A stretch of 34,612 bases of DNA from a virus: IMG/VR virus record IMGVR_UViG_3300046665_000412, positions 1 to 34,612 of that record; one strand, given 5' to 3'. The notes under the pieces were generated by a model. The model did no database searches. It saw only the letters and a list, made by a program, of their open reading frames with translations, and was not told the DNA's origin. A program made the translations under genes and the position numbers. This document shows positions 1 through 8,220 of the stretch, piece after piece; within the stretch, counting starts at the first letter, position 1, and every line of letters starts with the position of its first letter.

Positions 1-27
1 CTCGGCCATCCAGTTCAGATATTCCAT
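1..27 (-). CDS. Start of a phage gene cut by the window edge
   Basis: An ATG on the minus strand at 27-25 opens a frame reading MEYLNWMAE before the window ends. A good ribosome binding site (AGGAGTTAAGG) sits just upstream, over the terminase stop codon. The position directly after the large terminase suggests a head-assembly gene such as a gpW-like connector, but nine residues cannot show this. No function is assigned. Confidence 0.5.
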
Positions 28-39
28 TGCCTTAACTCC

Positions 40-2097
40 TCACCAGATGCTTTTCCGACCACCGAGCCAATTCGAGGCGCGCGGCGGCTGCTCAACCGGG
101 CGCGACACGTCACTAGCGTTTGTGTGCGGCGGCGCATCTGCGACGCCCGGTTGATCGCCGACAGCCACAGCCGGCACGCTTTCGCCTTGGCCAGCGGGGG
201 GAACATCGCTAGGCCGCAGCGTAAACAGATCGCGAGCATCGAGCGCCGGCGCACGATCGCGCGCGATGCTTTTCCACTCATCATCCGTCATCGCCGACAC
301 GCCGAGGTGATCGGCGAGCGCCATATTGTAGATGCGGCAGTCGAGGAAGTGATTGGCTTGACTTCCGCGCGGTTGCCACGCCTTCGTCATGCGGCCTCGC
401 GACCGCATGTCGGCGAGATATTCCGACGTGATTTGCTTGAAATATTCCTCATCAAGCCACTTGCCAAAATGGCAGAAGCCCGGCGGATCAACTTCCTTTC
501 CGGCCGTCTTGCCCTCGCGGCGAAGATCCTCGTACCAGTGCCCCTTGAGCGACCACGTGCCGACGGGCCAGATTTTGCCCGAACCGATTTTGTGGCCGTT
601 CAAGTCAATATCGACAAGCGACGGCGTGCCGAGCGCAGGCTTATTCCAGCCGTCCCGGCCGTCCACCGCATAGGCATAATGCCGCGACCGCACCCACGCA
701 TAGACGACGTGCGAACGAAAGCCCGAGTCAACCGCGAATGCGTCGATGCGCCGGCGACCACCAAAAGCGTCGGGCCACTCGCGGTTGTAAACTTCGGCGA
801 GCTTTAGAAACGCGCCGTCGTTTGCATCCGTCGTGTCGCCATCGAGAACGAATGTCTCGATCACCCATGACTCGCGATTAGGCGCCCACGCGACGACTTC
901 GACATAGATGCCGTTCATCTGCACGTCGGCGGCCGCCGTGAGCATCAAGGCTCGATGCGGAATGAAGCCGCGACGATAATCCTCACGCCGCTCCATGAGC
1001 CGCACGTGATCCGGTGCATCGCCCTTGACTTCATAAGCCTCACCGAGCGTGAGGTTATAGAAGCCCTTCAACGCCTCGGGGTTTGACTGCGCATTGATCC
1101 AACGCTCGGCGATCAGATCCCACGGCACGAACGACGACGACAGTGCGTCGATATGATAGCTCGGAAACTTGCCCGGCCCCGGCGCCGTCGCGATCCATCC
1201 GCCCTCGCCGCCATTCTCAGGCGCAGCTTTGCGGACAAGCTCTTTCTTCTCGTTCGCCTCAATGACGACACCGCAACACGGCGCCACATAGTGCGCGTTG
1301 AACGGAAACGCCTTGTTGAACCGAAAATCCGGCCCGAACCGAAACGGAAACTTGTTGCCACAGCCAGGGCAACAGATATGCCAGTATCGCTGATCGCCGA
1401 GGTGGAATTGCTCATCAATGTAGCAAACACCCTTGATCGTCGGCGTCGAGATATTCAACTCTTTCCAGTCGCCGGTGTCGCGGAACGATTCATAGCGCGC
1501 CTCGATCATCGCGTGCGGTGATCCCTGCTTATTCAAATCAGCCGGGTACTCGCTCGCCTCATCCTTGATCGCCTTGCGCTTTGTTTTCGATCGCAGACCC
1601 GCCGATGAATTGGCGATCGTCATGGCCATCGAGCCGCCGGGATAACGCTTGGTTGTCCCCGTCGAGCCTTCACCGTCGCGCGACTTTTGCGCCTTCACCT
1701 TTCCCTTGAGCGGCTTCGATTGCTCGATTGCCGGATTGAGCTTTTCGCGAATGAAGTCGTTAAGCGCGCCTTCGGTCGGCTGCACAAGCAAGATGCCGCC
1801 CGACGGATCGCAATCGATCGAGTGGCCGACGACGGCGATCGCCATCACCGTGAAGCCGGTTTGCGCCGACTTGCGCACCACGATCTTATTGACCGGCGAG
1901 GCCGGCCCCATGCTATCAAGCGGCTCAATGATGTACGGCGTCAGCGTCGCATCCCAAAGCTCGCCGGCGCGCGGCCCGTCGGGCACAACGAGATTTTTCG
2001 CCGCCCATTGCGACGGCGTAACCTCAGCGGCCGGCGTGAACAGCTTGACGAAAACGCGCGAGATGATGTCAGTCGCCGAATGCTTGAACTGCAACAT
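40..2097 (-). CDS. Phage terminase large subunit, GpA family
   Basis: This 685-residue protein is the ATP-driven DNA packaging motor and nuclease that loads the genome into proheads, and is of usual length for GpA-type large terminases. The N-terminal ATPase has a deviant Walker A (RKSAQTGFT, about residues 75-83) and an acidic Walker B pair (KDEAS, D179-E180). A zinc-ribbon-like set of cysteines follows (CCPGC at 242-246, CC at 274-275). The C-terminal nuclease part begins with the conserved AADVQ stretch (D391) and includes the later DSGF and FLDCR motifs. It lies 14 bp downstream of the small terminase gene, in the usual order. The start at 2097 has only a weak ribosome binding site. Family assignment is confident; specificity for cos or pac ends cannot be read from the sequence. 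Confidence 0.95.
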   Translation of the reverse strand: MLQFKHSATDIISRVFVKLFTPAAEVTPSQWAAKNLVVPDGPRAGELWDATLTPYIIEPLDSMGPASPVNKIVVRKSAQTGFTVMAIAVVGHSIDCDPSGGILLVQPTEGALNDFIREKLNPAIEQSKPLKGKVKAQKSRDGEGSTGTTKRYPGGSMAMTIANSSAGLRSKTKRKAIKDEASEYPADLNKQGSPHAMIEARYESFRDTGDWKELNISTPTIKGVCYIDEQFHLGDQRYWHICCPGCGNKFPFRFGPDFRFNKAFPFNAHYVAPCCGVVIEANEKKELVRKAAPENGGEGGWIATAPGPGKFPSYHIDALSSSFVPWDLIAERWINAQSNPEALKGFYNLTLGEAYEVKGDAPDHVRLMERREDYRRGFIPHRALMLTAAADVQMNGIYVEVVAWAPNRESWVIETFVLDGDTTDANDGAFLKLAEVYNREWPDAFGGRRRIDAFAVDSGFRSHVVYAWVRSRHYAYAVDGRDGWNKPALGTPSLVDIDLNGHKIGSGKIWPVGTWSLKGHWYEDLRREGKTAGKEVDPPGFCHFGKWLDEEYFKQITSEYLADMRSRGRMTKAWQPRGSQANHFLDCRIYNMALADHLGVSAMTDDEWKSIARDRAPALDARDLFTLRPSDVPPAGQGESVPAVAVGDQPGVADAPPHTNASDVSRPVEQPPRASNWLGGRKSIW

Positions 2098-2111
2098 TTC
2101 AAACCGCCGGC

Positions 2112-2720
2112 CTATTCATCCTCATCATCAGCGATCAGCGTTTCAGCATTCGCCGTTGCGCCCGCCGCCGCGAGCTTTTGCATCGCTTCTGCGACGCCCT
2201 GCCGCGTCTCGCGCACAATGTCTTTCAACGTCGCGCGCGCGCCGGCGGCGCCGTCTTTCGCAACAGCCGCCGCGATCGTGTCGCTGTGTGCGACGATGCG
2301 ATCGATGACGCGAATTGCAGCCTCGGCCGCCTTCGCCGCCGCATCGGCGATCTGATCGACGGGCACTAGGCGCCCTAATTCCTTTTGCAACTCGATCCAT
2401 CGCAGATCGGCCGCATACTGTTTTTCGCGCGTCTGATGATCCCGGTATGCCGGATGCGCCGGCGCCGTGTCGCCTTCACCGTCGCCGCCGGCCTTGGTGA
2501 TCGCGCCAGCTTCGCGCGCGGCGTCGCCGACTTCGCCAACCGCGAGATCATACTCGGCCAGGTTGATCAGTTTCGATCGACCCTCGCGGCGCACCGTGAT
2601 CTTGCCGTCGGTTTCCAGCCGATCGACGCGCTCACCAGCACTTTGCCGCGTGATATTTTTTTGCCGCGCGAGATCAGCGACGCTGATCCACAAGCCATCC
2701 TCAACGAGATCGTCGCTCAT
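2112..2720 (-). CDS. Terminase small subunit, Nu1-like
   Basis: The 202-residue product should recognise the packaging site and hand DNA to the large terminase. Residues 1-60 form a winged-helix domain (SVADLARQKNITRQSAGERV then a basic wing RREGRSKLI), as in Nu1-type subunits that excise phage DNA. The C-terminal half is alanine-rich and helical, suited to oligomerisation, and ends in an acidic tail. I chose the ATG at 2720 because GGGGAAG lies just upstream and the start overlaps the stop of the previous gene by one base (TGATG). Longer upstream in-frame sequence has no phage-protein character. It lies directly upstream of the large subunit, which supports the call. Confidence 0.85.
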   Translation of the reverse strand: MSDDLVEDGLWISVADLARQKNITRQSAGERVDRLETDGKITVRREGRSKLINLAEYDLAVGEVGDAAREAGAITKAGGDGEGDTAPAHPAYRDHQTREKQYAADLRWIELQKELGRLVPVDQIADAAAKAAEAAIRVIDRIVAHSDTIAAAVAKDGAAGARATLKDIVRETRQGVAEAMQKLAAAGATANAETLIADDEDE

Positions 2721-2935
2721 CACTTCCCCGAGGGAACGTAACCCGGCCGACAAAATGCGATCATCTGGCGACCATCGCCGCCCGTAGCAGCATTGCCGTT
2801 TTGCTTGACGACCATTTGAGCGAGCGCCGCGTTGCACGCTTCCGGCGTGCCGTAGTCGATCAGCGAGGACACGCCACAGCCCCATCCCGTGATGCCGGCG
2901 CACACATAAAGCATCGTCGCTGCAATCGCGGTCAT
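2720..2935 (-). CDS. Small exported cysteine-containing protein
   Basis: I do not recognise the family. From the start at 2935 the product is 71 residues. It begins with a hydrophobic stretch (TAIAATMLYVCAGITGWG) that looks like a signal peptide or membrane anchor, followed by a polar region with several cysteines and a final RPGYVPSGK. The ATG at 2935 is preferred because GAGG lies six to seven bases upstream; in-frame starts at 2947 and 2956 are possible. It overlaps the terminase small subunit start by one base and should be co-transcribed with it. Confidence 0.6.
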   Translation of the reverse strand: MTAIAATMLYVCAGITGWGCGVSSLIDYGTPEACNAALAQMVVKQNGNAATGGDGRQMIAFCRPGYVPSGK

Positions 2936-2956
2936 GATCAGCCTCATTGGCGGCAT

Positions 2957-3132
2957 CGGCCGCAGTGTTGCAAAAAAGCCGAAGCCGTTGACAGGCTGTC
3001 AGGTTTGACAGGTCAATTTTTGCGGCTTTCAGCTAGCGAAAATTCGGGGCCTCCCCGCCCGTGAAGGGCATGGGCCGGGGAAGGACCCGCGCCCGAAATG
3101 TAGGGCCTCGGCCTCGGCGCCGGCCACCACAT
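2957..3132. other. Non-coding GC-rich block upstream of terminase genes, candidate packaging site
   Basis: This 176-bp stretch has no convincing gene. It holds two nearby dyads: TGACAGGCTGTCA at 2990-3002 (perfect) and TTGACAGGTCAA at 3006-3017 (TTGAC arms around AG). TTGACAGG occurs directly repeated at 2989-2996 and 3006-3013, 17 bp apart. The rest is GC-rich and self-complementary. Position next to the terminase operon suits a cos/pac recognition region or an operator, but neither is proven. Confidence 0.4.
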
Positions 3133-3348
3133 CTAGGGTGCGAAGGAGCGGCCAATCATGCGCGCGACGACCGCACCGACGGCACCGCCGCCGATGATGC
3201 CGATCGGCAACGCCGACAGCGCAGCTTTGATGCTGATCAGATTGAATAGAGACAGCCCGACGGCCGAGAGGATTGAGCCGGCGAGGACGATGCAGCCGGC
3301 CACAAGGCCAGCAAGCAACATGAGAGCGGATCGGACATCAAGCGCCAT
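3133..3348 (-). CDS. Small membrane protein, unknown
   Basis: The product has 71 residues with two hydrophobic segments (about residues 9-36 and 48-64, the second glycine-rich: IGIIGGGAVGAVVA), so it should sit in the inner membrane. I do not recognise the family. The ATG at 3348 is favoured because GAGG lies seven bases upstream; a GTG at 3354 is the alternative. It lies between another small membrane protein gene and the terminase region. Its size and two-helix layout could fit a holin or superinfection-exclusion protein, but a better holin candidate exists at 26341-26574, so no role is assigned. Confidence 0.6.
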   Translation of the reverse strand: MALDVRSALMLLAGLVAGCIVLAGSILSAVGLSLFNLISIKAALSALPIGIIGGGAVGAVVARMIGRSFAP

Positions 3349-3357
3349 CGCCACACC

Positions 3358-3588
3358 TCACGGGTAACAGACATCACACCCACTCGCCCGCGTCGAAACG
3401 GGACCGTTGCACTTCCAATAGGGCGGGCACCGATCCGCCTTGGCCTTGCGGTTGACGCGCATCACGCGATCACCGCGCCAACCATCGCCGAGCGCCGGCT
3501 TGGCGCCGAAGTCCGCCGCGACGGCAAAGACAAGCGAGACGATGACGATCCACAGCGTAGGCATCACGGCCGCCTTATGTTGATCCAT
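3358..3588 (-). CDS. Small exported or membrane-anchored protein, unknown
   Basis: The 76-residue product has a hydrophobic N-terminal segment (MPTLWIVIVSLVFAVAADFG) followed by a basic, cysteine-containing tail (CPPYWKC, then CDVCYP at the end). This suggests export or an anchored periplasmic tail that may form disulfides. Two starts are possible: ATG 3588, overlapping the previous gene by 14 bases, or ATG 3564 with AAGGCGG upstream. No family is recognised. Confidence 0.55.
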   Translation of the reverse strand: MDQHKAAVMPTLWIVIVSLVFAVAADFGAKPALGDGWRGDRVMRVNRKAKADRCPPYWKCNGPVSTRASGCDVCYP

Positions 3589-4150
3589 CGCCGCTCAACA
3601 GCCGCGACAACTCGTGATCGAGACGCTTCGGCAGTGTCGCCGCGACCGTCGTCTGAAACGCGATCTCCGATGCGCCGGTCAATAGCTCTTTCGGAATGAA
3701 CAAACCCGAGCGCATTTGAGCGATCGGCAATCTGCTCTTGCCCACGCGGTGGAACACATGACCAGCCATGCCGGGCTTGGTGAATGCAACACGCGCCTTG
3801 AAGCCTTGCTTCATAAACCCGCCGGCATAGATGCGCGGCTGATTCCACGGCCGCGCCTCGACACCTTTGCCGCTTTCCTTGGCGCCAAAGAACTGCACGC
3901 GGACATCGCCGCCCCTCACCTTCAACGAGTAGGTGAGTGCGCCAATCTCGGGCACGATGGCCTTCACGATCGTCTTGCGCGGCAATCCCGTTTGCTTCAC
4001 AAGCGCGCGCGTGACTTGCGTCTTGGCCTGCTCACCCGATCGATTGAGTGCGCGCTGGATGACGCCGGGCGCCTTGTCCGCAGCATTCTCAAACACCTTC
4101 GCAGCCGCGACGATGCCAGCGACATCAACGCTAATGCTGGCGACACTCAT
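3575..4150 (-). CDS. Minor tail protein Z-like (GPZ family)
   Basis: The 191-residue product resembles the prophage minor tail protein Z family, which acts at tail completion or head-tail joining. Visible features are the N-terminal helical region (FENAADKAPGVIQRALNRSG), a lysine-rich LVKQTGLPRKTI segment typical of the family, and the Gly/aromatic core with RIYAGGF and FHRVGKSRLPI. It starts with an ATGA overlap with the upstream gene at 4147-4150. A lone tail-type gene upstream of the terminase is unusual, since the other tail genes lie at the far end of the window. The assignment rests on remembered family patterns. Confidence 0.65.
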   Translation of the reverse strand: MSVASISVDVAGIVAAAKVFENAADKAPGVIQRALNRSGEQAKTQVTRALVKQTGLPRKTIVKAIVPEIGALTYSLKVRGGDVRVQFFGAKESGKGVEARPWNQPRIYAGGFMKQGFKARVAFTKPGMAGHVFHRVGKSRLPIAQMRSGLFIPKELLTGASEIAFQTTVAATLPKRLDHELSRLLSGDGST

Positions 4151-4341
4151 CGCTTGATCGTTGCGCGCATCTGCGCAAGCCGGTTGGCGGCGGCAGTTTT
4201 GATAGCACCGCTTCGCACGTCTTGCGTCAACGTGCGACCGACATATGCGAGGCTCTTGCCGGCGGACTGCATGTTGCCACGCGCAACCGCAGATGCGGCG
4301 CTTGACAGCGCCTTGCCGCGCTCATTGCAACGACAACCCAT
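4147..4341 (-). CDS. Small conserved phage protein, unknown
   Basis: The product has 64 residues, is basic and alanine-rich, and begins MGCRCNERG, which gives a CxC pair near the N-terminus. The rest should be one or two amphipathic helices. A GAGGTG ribosome binding site precedes ATG 4341. The stop overlaps the start of the Z-like gene (ATGA), so the two are probably translationally coupled and may work together. No function can be assigned. Confidence 0.6.
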   Translation of the reverse strand: MGCRCNERGKALSSAASAVARGNMQSAGKSLAYVGRTLTQDVRSGAIKTAAANRLAQMRATIKR

Positions 4342-4423
4342 GACAACACCTCACCGCAAGAATAGGCAATCCGGCCAACGTCGCGATCGTCCGCGTTGAT
4401 TTTCGCTCGGGGGGACGATTGAG

Positions 4424-4447
4424 AAAATACCGACGTGCAAACGTCGG
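4424..4447 (-). terminator. Intrinsic terminator after the 4461-4694 gene
   Basis: A perfect 7-bp stem (CCGACGT / ACGTCGG, 4430-4436 with 4441-4447) closes a four-base loop. On the minus strand it is followed by TATTTTC. It lies 14 bp after the stop of the 4461-4694 gene, so it should end that transcript and separate it from the terminase-side genes. Confidence 0.65.
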
Positions 4448-4460
4448 CCGGATATTCGAA

Positions 4461-4694
4461 TTAGTAGAACGCGCCGGCGGCGTCAGCCGGGCGCTCTTTG
4501 AACCGCCGCGCCGGCGTCGAGCCGGTGGACAACTCAAATGCTTTCACGGCTTCACCGTGACTACGGAAGCGGCGCGGTGCGCCGGCGGCGTCGCTCAACA
4601 GCTTGCCGCGCACAAACACGCCATAAAATTCGACGACATCGAACACGCCACTGCAATCGCCGAACTTAATCAGCGCCACGCCATTCATGTTCAT
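4461..4694 (-). CDS. Small phage protein, unknown
   Basis: The 77-residue product reads as a short beta-rich N-terminal half (VALIKFGDCSGVFDVVEFYGVFV) and a basic, proline-containing C-terminal half. I do not recognise it. The ATG at 4694 is chosen because AGGGG lies eight bases upstream; the frame is open further upstream, but that extension is arginine-rich and looks non-coding. The gene is flanked by terminators on both sides (4424-4447 and 4941-4965), so it may be its own transcription unit. The 246 bases upstream, to the terminator at 4941, hold no convincing gene. Confidence 0.55.
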   Translation of the reverse strand: MNMNGVALIKFGDCSGVFDVVEFYGVFVRGKLLSDAAGAPRRFRSHGEAVKAFELSTGSTPARRFKERPADAAGAFY

Positions 4695-4940
4695 GATGTC
4701 ACCCCTGAATTTGTGTCCGTTACTCGGCCACGGAACCGGGCCGTTTTTCAGCGTCCATCTCCGAGAACGCGGGCGGGCCAATATTTGAAAACGCCTTGAT
4801 CGCGCGGCGCGTCCCGATTGCAGATCGTCATTCAGACTTAAAGGCCGATCGACTGATACCAACTTGTTACTTGCGCATGACGCACCACCTCGCAGGGAGA
4901 ACGATTCAGGCTTGATCTGACTCTGATAAGCGAAGACACG

Positions 4941-4965
4941 AAAAAACCCGCCGGTGAGGGCGGGT
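4941..4965 (-). terminator. Intrinsic terminator after the 5049-5930 gene
   Basis: On the minus strand ACCCGCC / GGCGGGT (4959-4965 with 4946-4952) forms a perfect 7-bp stem with a six-base loop, followed by a run of six T (4946-4941). It lies about 85 bp past the stop of the 5049-5930 gene, so it closes the minus-strand replication-side transcript. Confidence 0.85.
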
Positions 4966-5048
4966 TTCGCGTTGGCCTATTTCCACTCTTCCCCTGTACG
5001 TCAAGCACCTCGTTCCGGTCAATCCCACCCTTGCAAGAATGCGAGTTG

Positions 5049-5930
5049 TTACGCTGTAACAAGCTCCAAATGAAAAACCTTCCCATGCCTAGCATGCGGC
5101 GTCGGGCGCCGCGACGCGGGCCGAACCGGCGTGACGGGCAGAATATCAGTCGAAACCGGCGCCTCATCGAGAACACGCAGCACGCGCGACGGCTGCACTT
5201 GGCCGGTTATCCACGGCAACGGCCGCGCCGCTGGCATCGTCGGCGCGAACTCAACCAACGTATCTCCGAGCATATCAACGAGCGCACAAAGCGAAGTATG
5301 CCACGCAACATATTCGGCGCGCGAATGTCCGATCGACATGAGATCCGGATCGCCCCATCGCAGCGGCGAGCGCGGCGCCATATCGAAATCATACATACCC
5401 TTGCGCTGCGCTCGGCCGCCACGATTAGGCAGCATCGCCACCTCAACACCGTCGGCATCGACACCATGCACGAGCGGACGGCGGCGGATCGCGCCTTGAG
5501 GATCGCGAAACTCAACGGTCATCGCATACGCCGTCGGCTGCTCAAACTGCCAAGCCGGCCGCCCGCCCGAGATCGCCTTGCTGATCACAAGCGCGCGCGG
5601 ATTGAAGTCAGCCACGAGCAACGACGCTGCGCATGTTGCAGCGATCGGCGCGAGATCACCGAACAAGCCGAGCGCATTATCGATGTCAGGAAGATGGCCG
5701 CGATCATCAAGGCGCTGGATCGCAGCGGCGACGGCGAGTGCATCCTCGTGCGGCGAGCCAGGCACAAAGCCCATCCCATCATAGGAACCGCGCGAGACAT
5801 CAACGCGCGTCCCGAGCAAGCCATATTGCGTCAGCAAGTCCCACGCGGAGGCCGACACAGCCTTGCCCTTCGGCAACTCATCACGCAACGCCCACTGCAC
5901 GAGCTTTTCAATGTCGATTGGTTTTTTCAT
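5049..5930 (-). CDS. Conserved alphaproteobacterial phage protein, unknown
   Basis: The 293-residue product begins MKKPIDIEKLVQWALRDELP. It resembles a conserved hypothetical protein I associate with alphaproteobacterial prophages near the replication genes, but it has no function I can name. The first 60 residues are helical. A central part (NPRALVISKAISGGRPAW, EFRDPQGAIRRRPLVHG) and the tail (SRAEYVAWHTSLCALVDML, then proline-rich) have no enzyme motif I can identify. ATG 5930 is chosen because GGGGGAA lies just upstream; the longer frame to 5975 adds only a shadow-like extension. It is the first gene after the iteron-like block at 6020-6312. Confidence 0.7.
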   Translation of the reverse strand: MKKPIDIEKLVQWALRDELPKGKAVSASAWDLLTQYGLLGTRVDVSRGSYDGMGFVPGSPHEDALAVAAAIQRLDDRGHLPDIDNALGLFGDLAPIAATCAASLLVADFNPRALVISKAISGGRPAWQFEQPTAYAMTVEFRDPQGAIRRRPLVHGVDADGVEVAMLPNRGGRAQRKGMYDFDMAPRSPLRWGDPDLMSIGHSRAEYVAWHTSLCALVDMLGDTLVEFAPTMPAARPLPWITGQVQPSRVLRVLDEAPVSTDILPVTPVRPASRRPTPHARHGKVFHLELVTA

Positions 5931-6019
5931 CGTTCCCCCGAACCTGAAACAAAAACGCATCGCGAGAATTATCACCGCTTCCTGTATTCGCGGACCCTTG
6001 CACCATCTTTATTTTGCTG

Positions 6020-6312
6020 ATGTCGGGTATGTCGGGTTGATGTAGCGTTGAGGATGACCCGACATTGATATTTTCGTTTTCTCTTTCAATAATTTATCTC
6101 TTTGAATGTTGGGTATGTAGGGTTGAAAGGAGACATACACATGAGAAAGAAAAAGAGGGCTATTCGCCCCGAACCCCGCCAAGAAGAATCTACACGTAGG
6201 GCGCCGCGAACCCGACACACCCGACATCAGAATCTATAAGTCACTGAGAGAGTAGGCGATTGATGCGATGTCGGGTTGCAAAAACCCGACATCAACCCGA
6301 CACACCCGACAT
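6020..6312. repeat. Iteron-like cluster of TGTCGGGT repeats, candidate replication origin or control region
   Basis: Exact TGTCGGGT copies lie on the plus strand at 6021-6028, 6030-6037 and 6270-6277. Reverse copies lie at 6057-6064, 6210-6217, 6219-6226, 6284-6291, 6295-6302 and 6304-6311. Two degenerate copies are at 6108-6115 and 6117-6124. Most come in pairs 9 bp apart. The copies at 6270 and 6284 sit in a perfect 11-bp inverted repeat (6267-6277 with 6283-6293, five-base spacer). An AT-rich stretch (about 6066-6105) lies inside. The block starts directly after the stop of the SF3 helicase gene and contains no convincing gene. The layout resembles an iteron origin; an operator field or structured RNA is possible. 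Confidence 0.7.
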
Positions 6313-6315
6313 TCG

Positions 6316-8220
6316 CTAGACCGGAATGGCCTCGTCATTGTCGGCGGGATGCGGCGGCTCATGGCCACCTTGCGTCACACGCGGCCGAATCGGCACGTCA
6401 TGGAGCTTTACATCAATGTAGACGCGCGAGCTAGTAACTCGGTGCTTAACAAAACCCTTTTGCGACATCGCCGTTGCGAAACTTTTTTCCTTCCAAGCTC
6501 GCACGCCGTTCGAATAGCACCACGACACGAACGCGTCATACATGGCCCGCGCCGCCACTGTCGAGGCCGAAGACCCGTCATCCTTCACCGGCACACTCAC
6601 AACGCAGTCGCCAAGGAAACAGCCCACGGGGTCCATCTCCTCGCGATAGGCGGCCGTTGAATCAAGCACCTCTTGCGGAGTGCGCAGCCCGGCGCCGAGA
6701 TAGTCGCACGCGCCGGCAACGAGCCAATTCAAAATCCCCGATCGCTCGGCCCAAAGCTCGGCCATCACTTCATTGAACGCGCGGCGCTCATTGTCGGGGA
6801 TCTTCGTTGGCCACAACACGAAGCGGATGCGGCGCCAGATGCCATGATCGACGCCGCCGATCTCGGGCTTGTGATTTCCCGCCAACACCATCTTGAACGT
6901 CGGCAGAAACTCGAAAAACTCGCCGTAGTTATGCCGCGTCAAGATCGGTTCGCCGCCAGTGAGTGACTTGATCAGCGATTCCTTGAACGGCACGCCGCGA
7001 TCAGGCTCGCTCGATCGCACAAGCCGAGCGCCAGGCAGACGCGCAATATCCGGCGAGGCTTGGCTACCGCTCGCCTGCGCATCGCCCGCGATCGAGGCGA
7101 AATTGATCGTGGCCGAGTAATCACCCATCACGCGGGCAACGATCTCGTTGAATGTCGATTTCCAGTTAGCGCCATCACCAAAGTTGAACACGAGGCATTG
7201 CTCGCCGGTCTGCCCGGTGATCGCGTACCCGTGGTAACGCTGCAAAAAGTTGCGCGTCGGCTCATTCGGCTGAAAGCGCAGCATTGAATCGATGTACTTC
7301 GGCGCCGGCGCCTTCGGATCATAATCAACCGGCGAGCATTTCGTGATGCGATCAAGACGATTATGCGGCCGCAACTCGGCGCGCCACTCTTTCCGCTTGT
7401 AATTCGTCGTCTCCGATCCATCGGGATCGTCAAACTCATGCTCGGCGAAATAGATCGTGCCGTTAGCAACATTGAAGGCGAGCGGATCAGCATCGAGATC
7501 GGCCGGGCCGACGGTGCAATGCGGCTTTGCCCGCTCGATCATGCCGGTGATCTTGCCGGAATTGCCCGAGGAGATCGCGTATTTGCGCCGGGCGATCTTG
7601 CGTCCCTGCAACGCGCGCCGGGCGCCCTCACCGTCGGCAATCAGGCTCAGAAGCTCTTTTCGCCGGTTCTCATAGGCGTCATCGGCATCCTCGGGCTTGT
7701 TTTTCAGATGCGCATCGAGCGCCGCTTTGGCCTCGGCGCCGATCTCGATCGCGCGATGCTCAAGAGGCGTCGCCGACATGGCGTCGGCTTCCAAGACGAT
7801 ACGCGCGGCCACGAGTTGCGCCATTCGCTCGACAGCTTCGGCGCCGCCTTCGTTTTTCCAGCGCGAGCCGGTCCACACGTGCCAGCCGACGGCGCGCACG
7901 TGCATGATCTGCCCGCCGAAGTGATGCAACAGCCGCTTGCCGTTGCCGGTATCGTTCGGCGGCTCGGAAACGCACAATTCAACAGCCGCGCTCGACACAT
8001 CATCGGCATTGTCGCGATCGTCGAGGCCATAGGAAAGCGCCGCGTCGTCGTCGATCGCGCCATCAAAATCGCCCCTCTCCTCGTGGGACCCCCGCCCCTC
8101 GGCGGGGTGCGGGGCGCCAGCGAACGGATCAGCGGCGGAACCTTCAACAAGGTCGGCGATGCGGTCGGCGTTGTCGGAATGGTTATTGTTGTTCTGATCG
8201 TCAATCATGACATCGCTCAC
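6316..8220 (-). CDS. Phage replicative helicase/primase, D5/P4 C-terminal family (SF3)
   Basis: This 634-residue protein should unwind DNA at the phage origin as a hexameric SF3 helicase. The N-terminal 90 residues are acidic and low-complexity. A D5_N-type region follows (LDADPLAFNVANGTIYF, CSPVDYDPKAPAPKYI). The ATPase core has FGDGANWKST as Walker A, SSEPDRG in the Walker B region, the GGEPILTRHNY segment, and LAGNHKPEI as the sensor Asn motif. A winged-helix-like region ends the protein (WKEKSFATAMSQKGFVKHRV). Oddly, residue 353 in the P-loop is Trp (codon at 7164-7162) where the family normally has Gly. The start is GTG 8220, directly after the primase stop; ATG 8208 is an alternative. 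It pairs with the primase gene upstream. Confidence 0.9.
   Translation of the reverse strand: MSDVMIDDQNNNNHSDNADRIADLVEGSAADPFAGAPHPAEGRGSHEERGDFDGAIDDDAALSYGLDDRDNADDVSSAAVELCVSEPPNDTGNGKRLLHHFGGQIMHVRAVGWHVWTGSRWKNEGGAEAVERMAQLVAARIVLEADAMSATPLEHRAIEIGAEAKAALDAHLKNKPEDADDAYENRRKELLSLIADGEGARRALQGRKIARRKYAISSGNSGKITGMIERAKPHCTVGPADLDADPLAFNVANGTIYFAEHEFDDPDGSETTNYKRKEWRAELRPHNRLDRITKCSPVDYDPKAPAPKYIDSMLRFQPNEPTRNFLQRYHGYAITGQTGEQCLVFNFGDGANWKSTFNEIVARVMGDYSATINFASIAGDAQASGSQASPDIARLPGARLVRSSEPDRGVPFKESLIKSLTGGEPILTRHNYGEFFEFLPTFKMVLAGNHKPEIGGVDHGIWRRIRFVLWPTKIPDNERRAFNEVMAELWAERSGILNWLVAGACDYLGAGLRTPQEVLDSTAAYREEMDPVGCFLGDCVVSVPVKDDGSSASTVAARAMYDAFVSWCYSNGVRAWKEKSFATAMSQKGFVKHRVTSSRVYIDVKLHDVPIRPRVTQGGHEPPHPADNDEAIPV

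Noticed and set aside
124-807. Long plus-strand frame opposite the large terminase
   Set aside because: It is antisense to a clear terminase gene, and its arginine-rich composition is that of a GC-rich shadow frame.
4695-4940. Small minus-strand frames upstream of the 4461-4694 gene
   Set aside because: The longest with its own ATG is about 27 codons, with no ribosome binding site or coupling to neighbours.
6009-6227. Open frame over the TGTCGGGT field
   Set aside because: It exists because the repeats lack stops in that frame; it has no good start signal and its composition follows the repeats.
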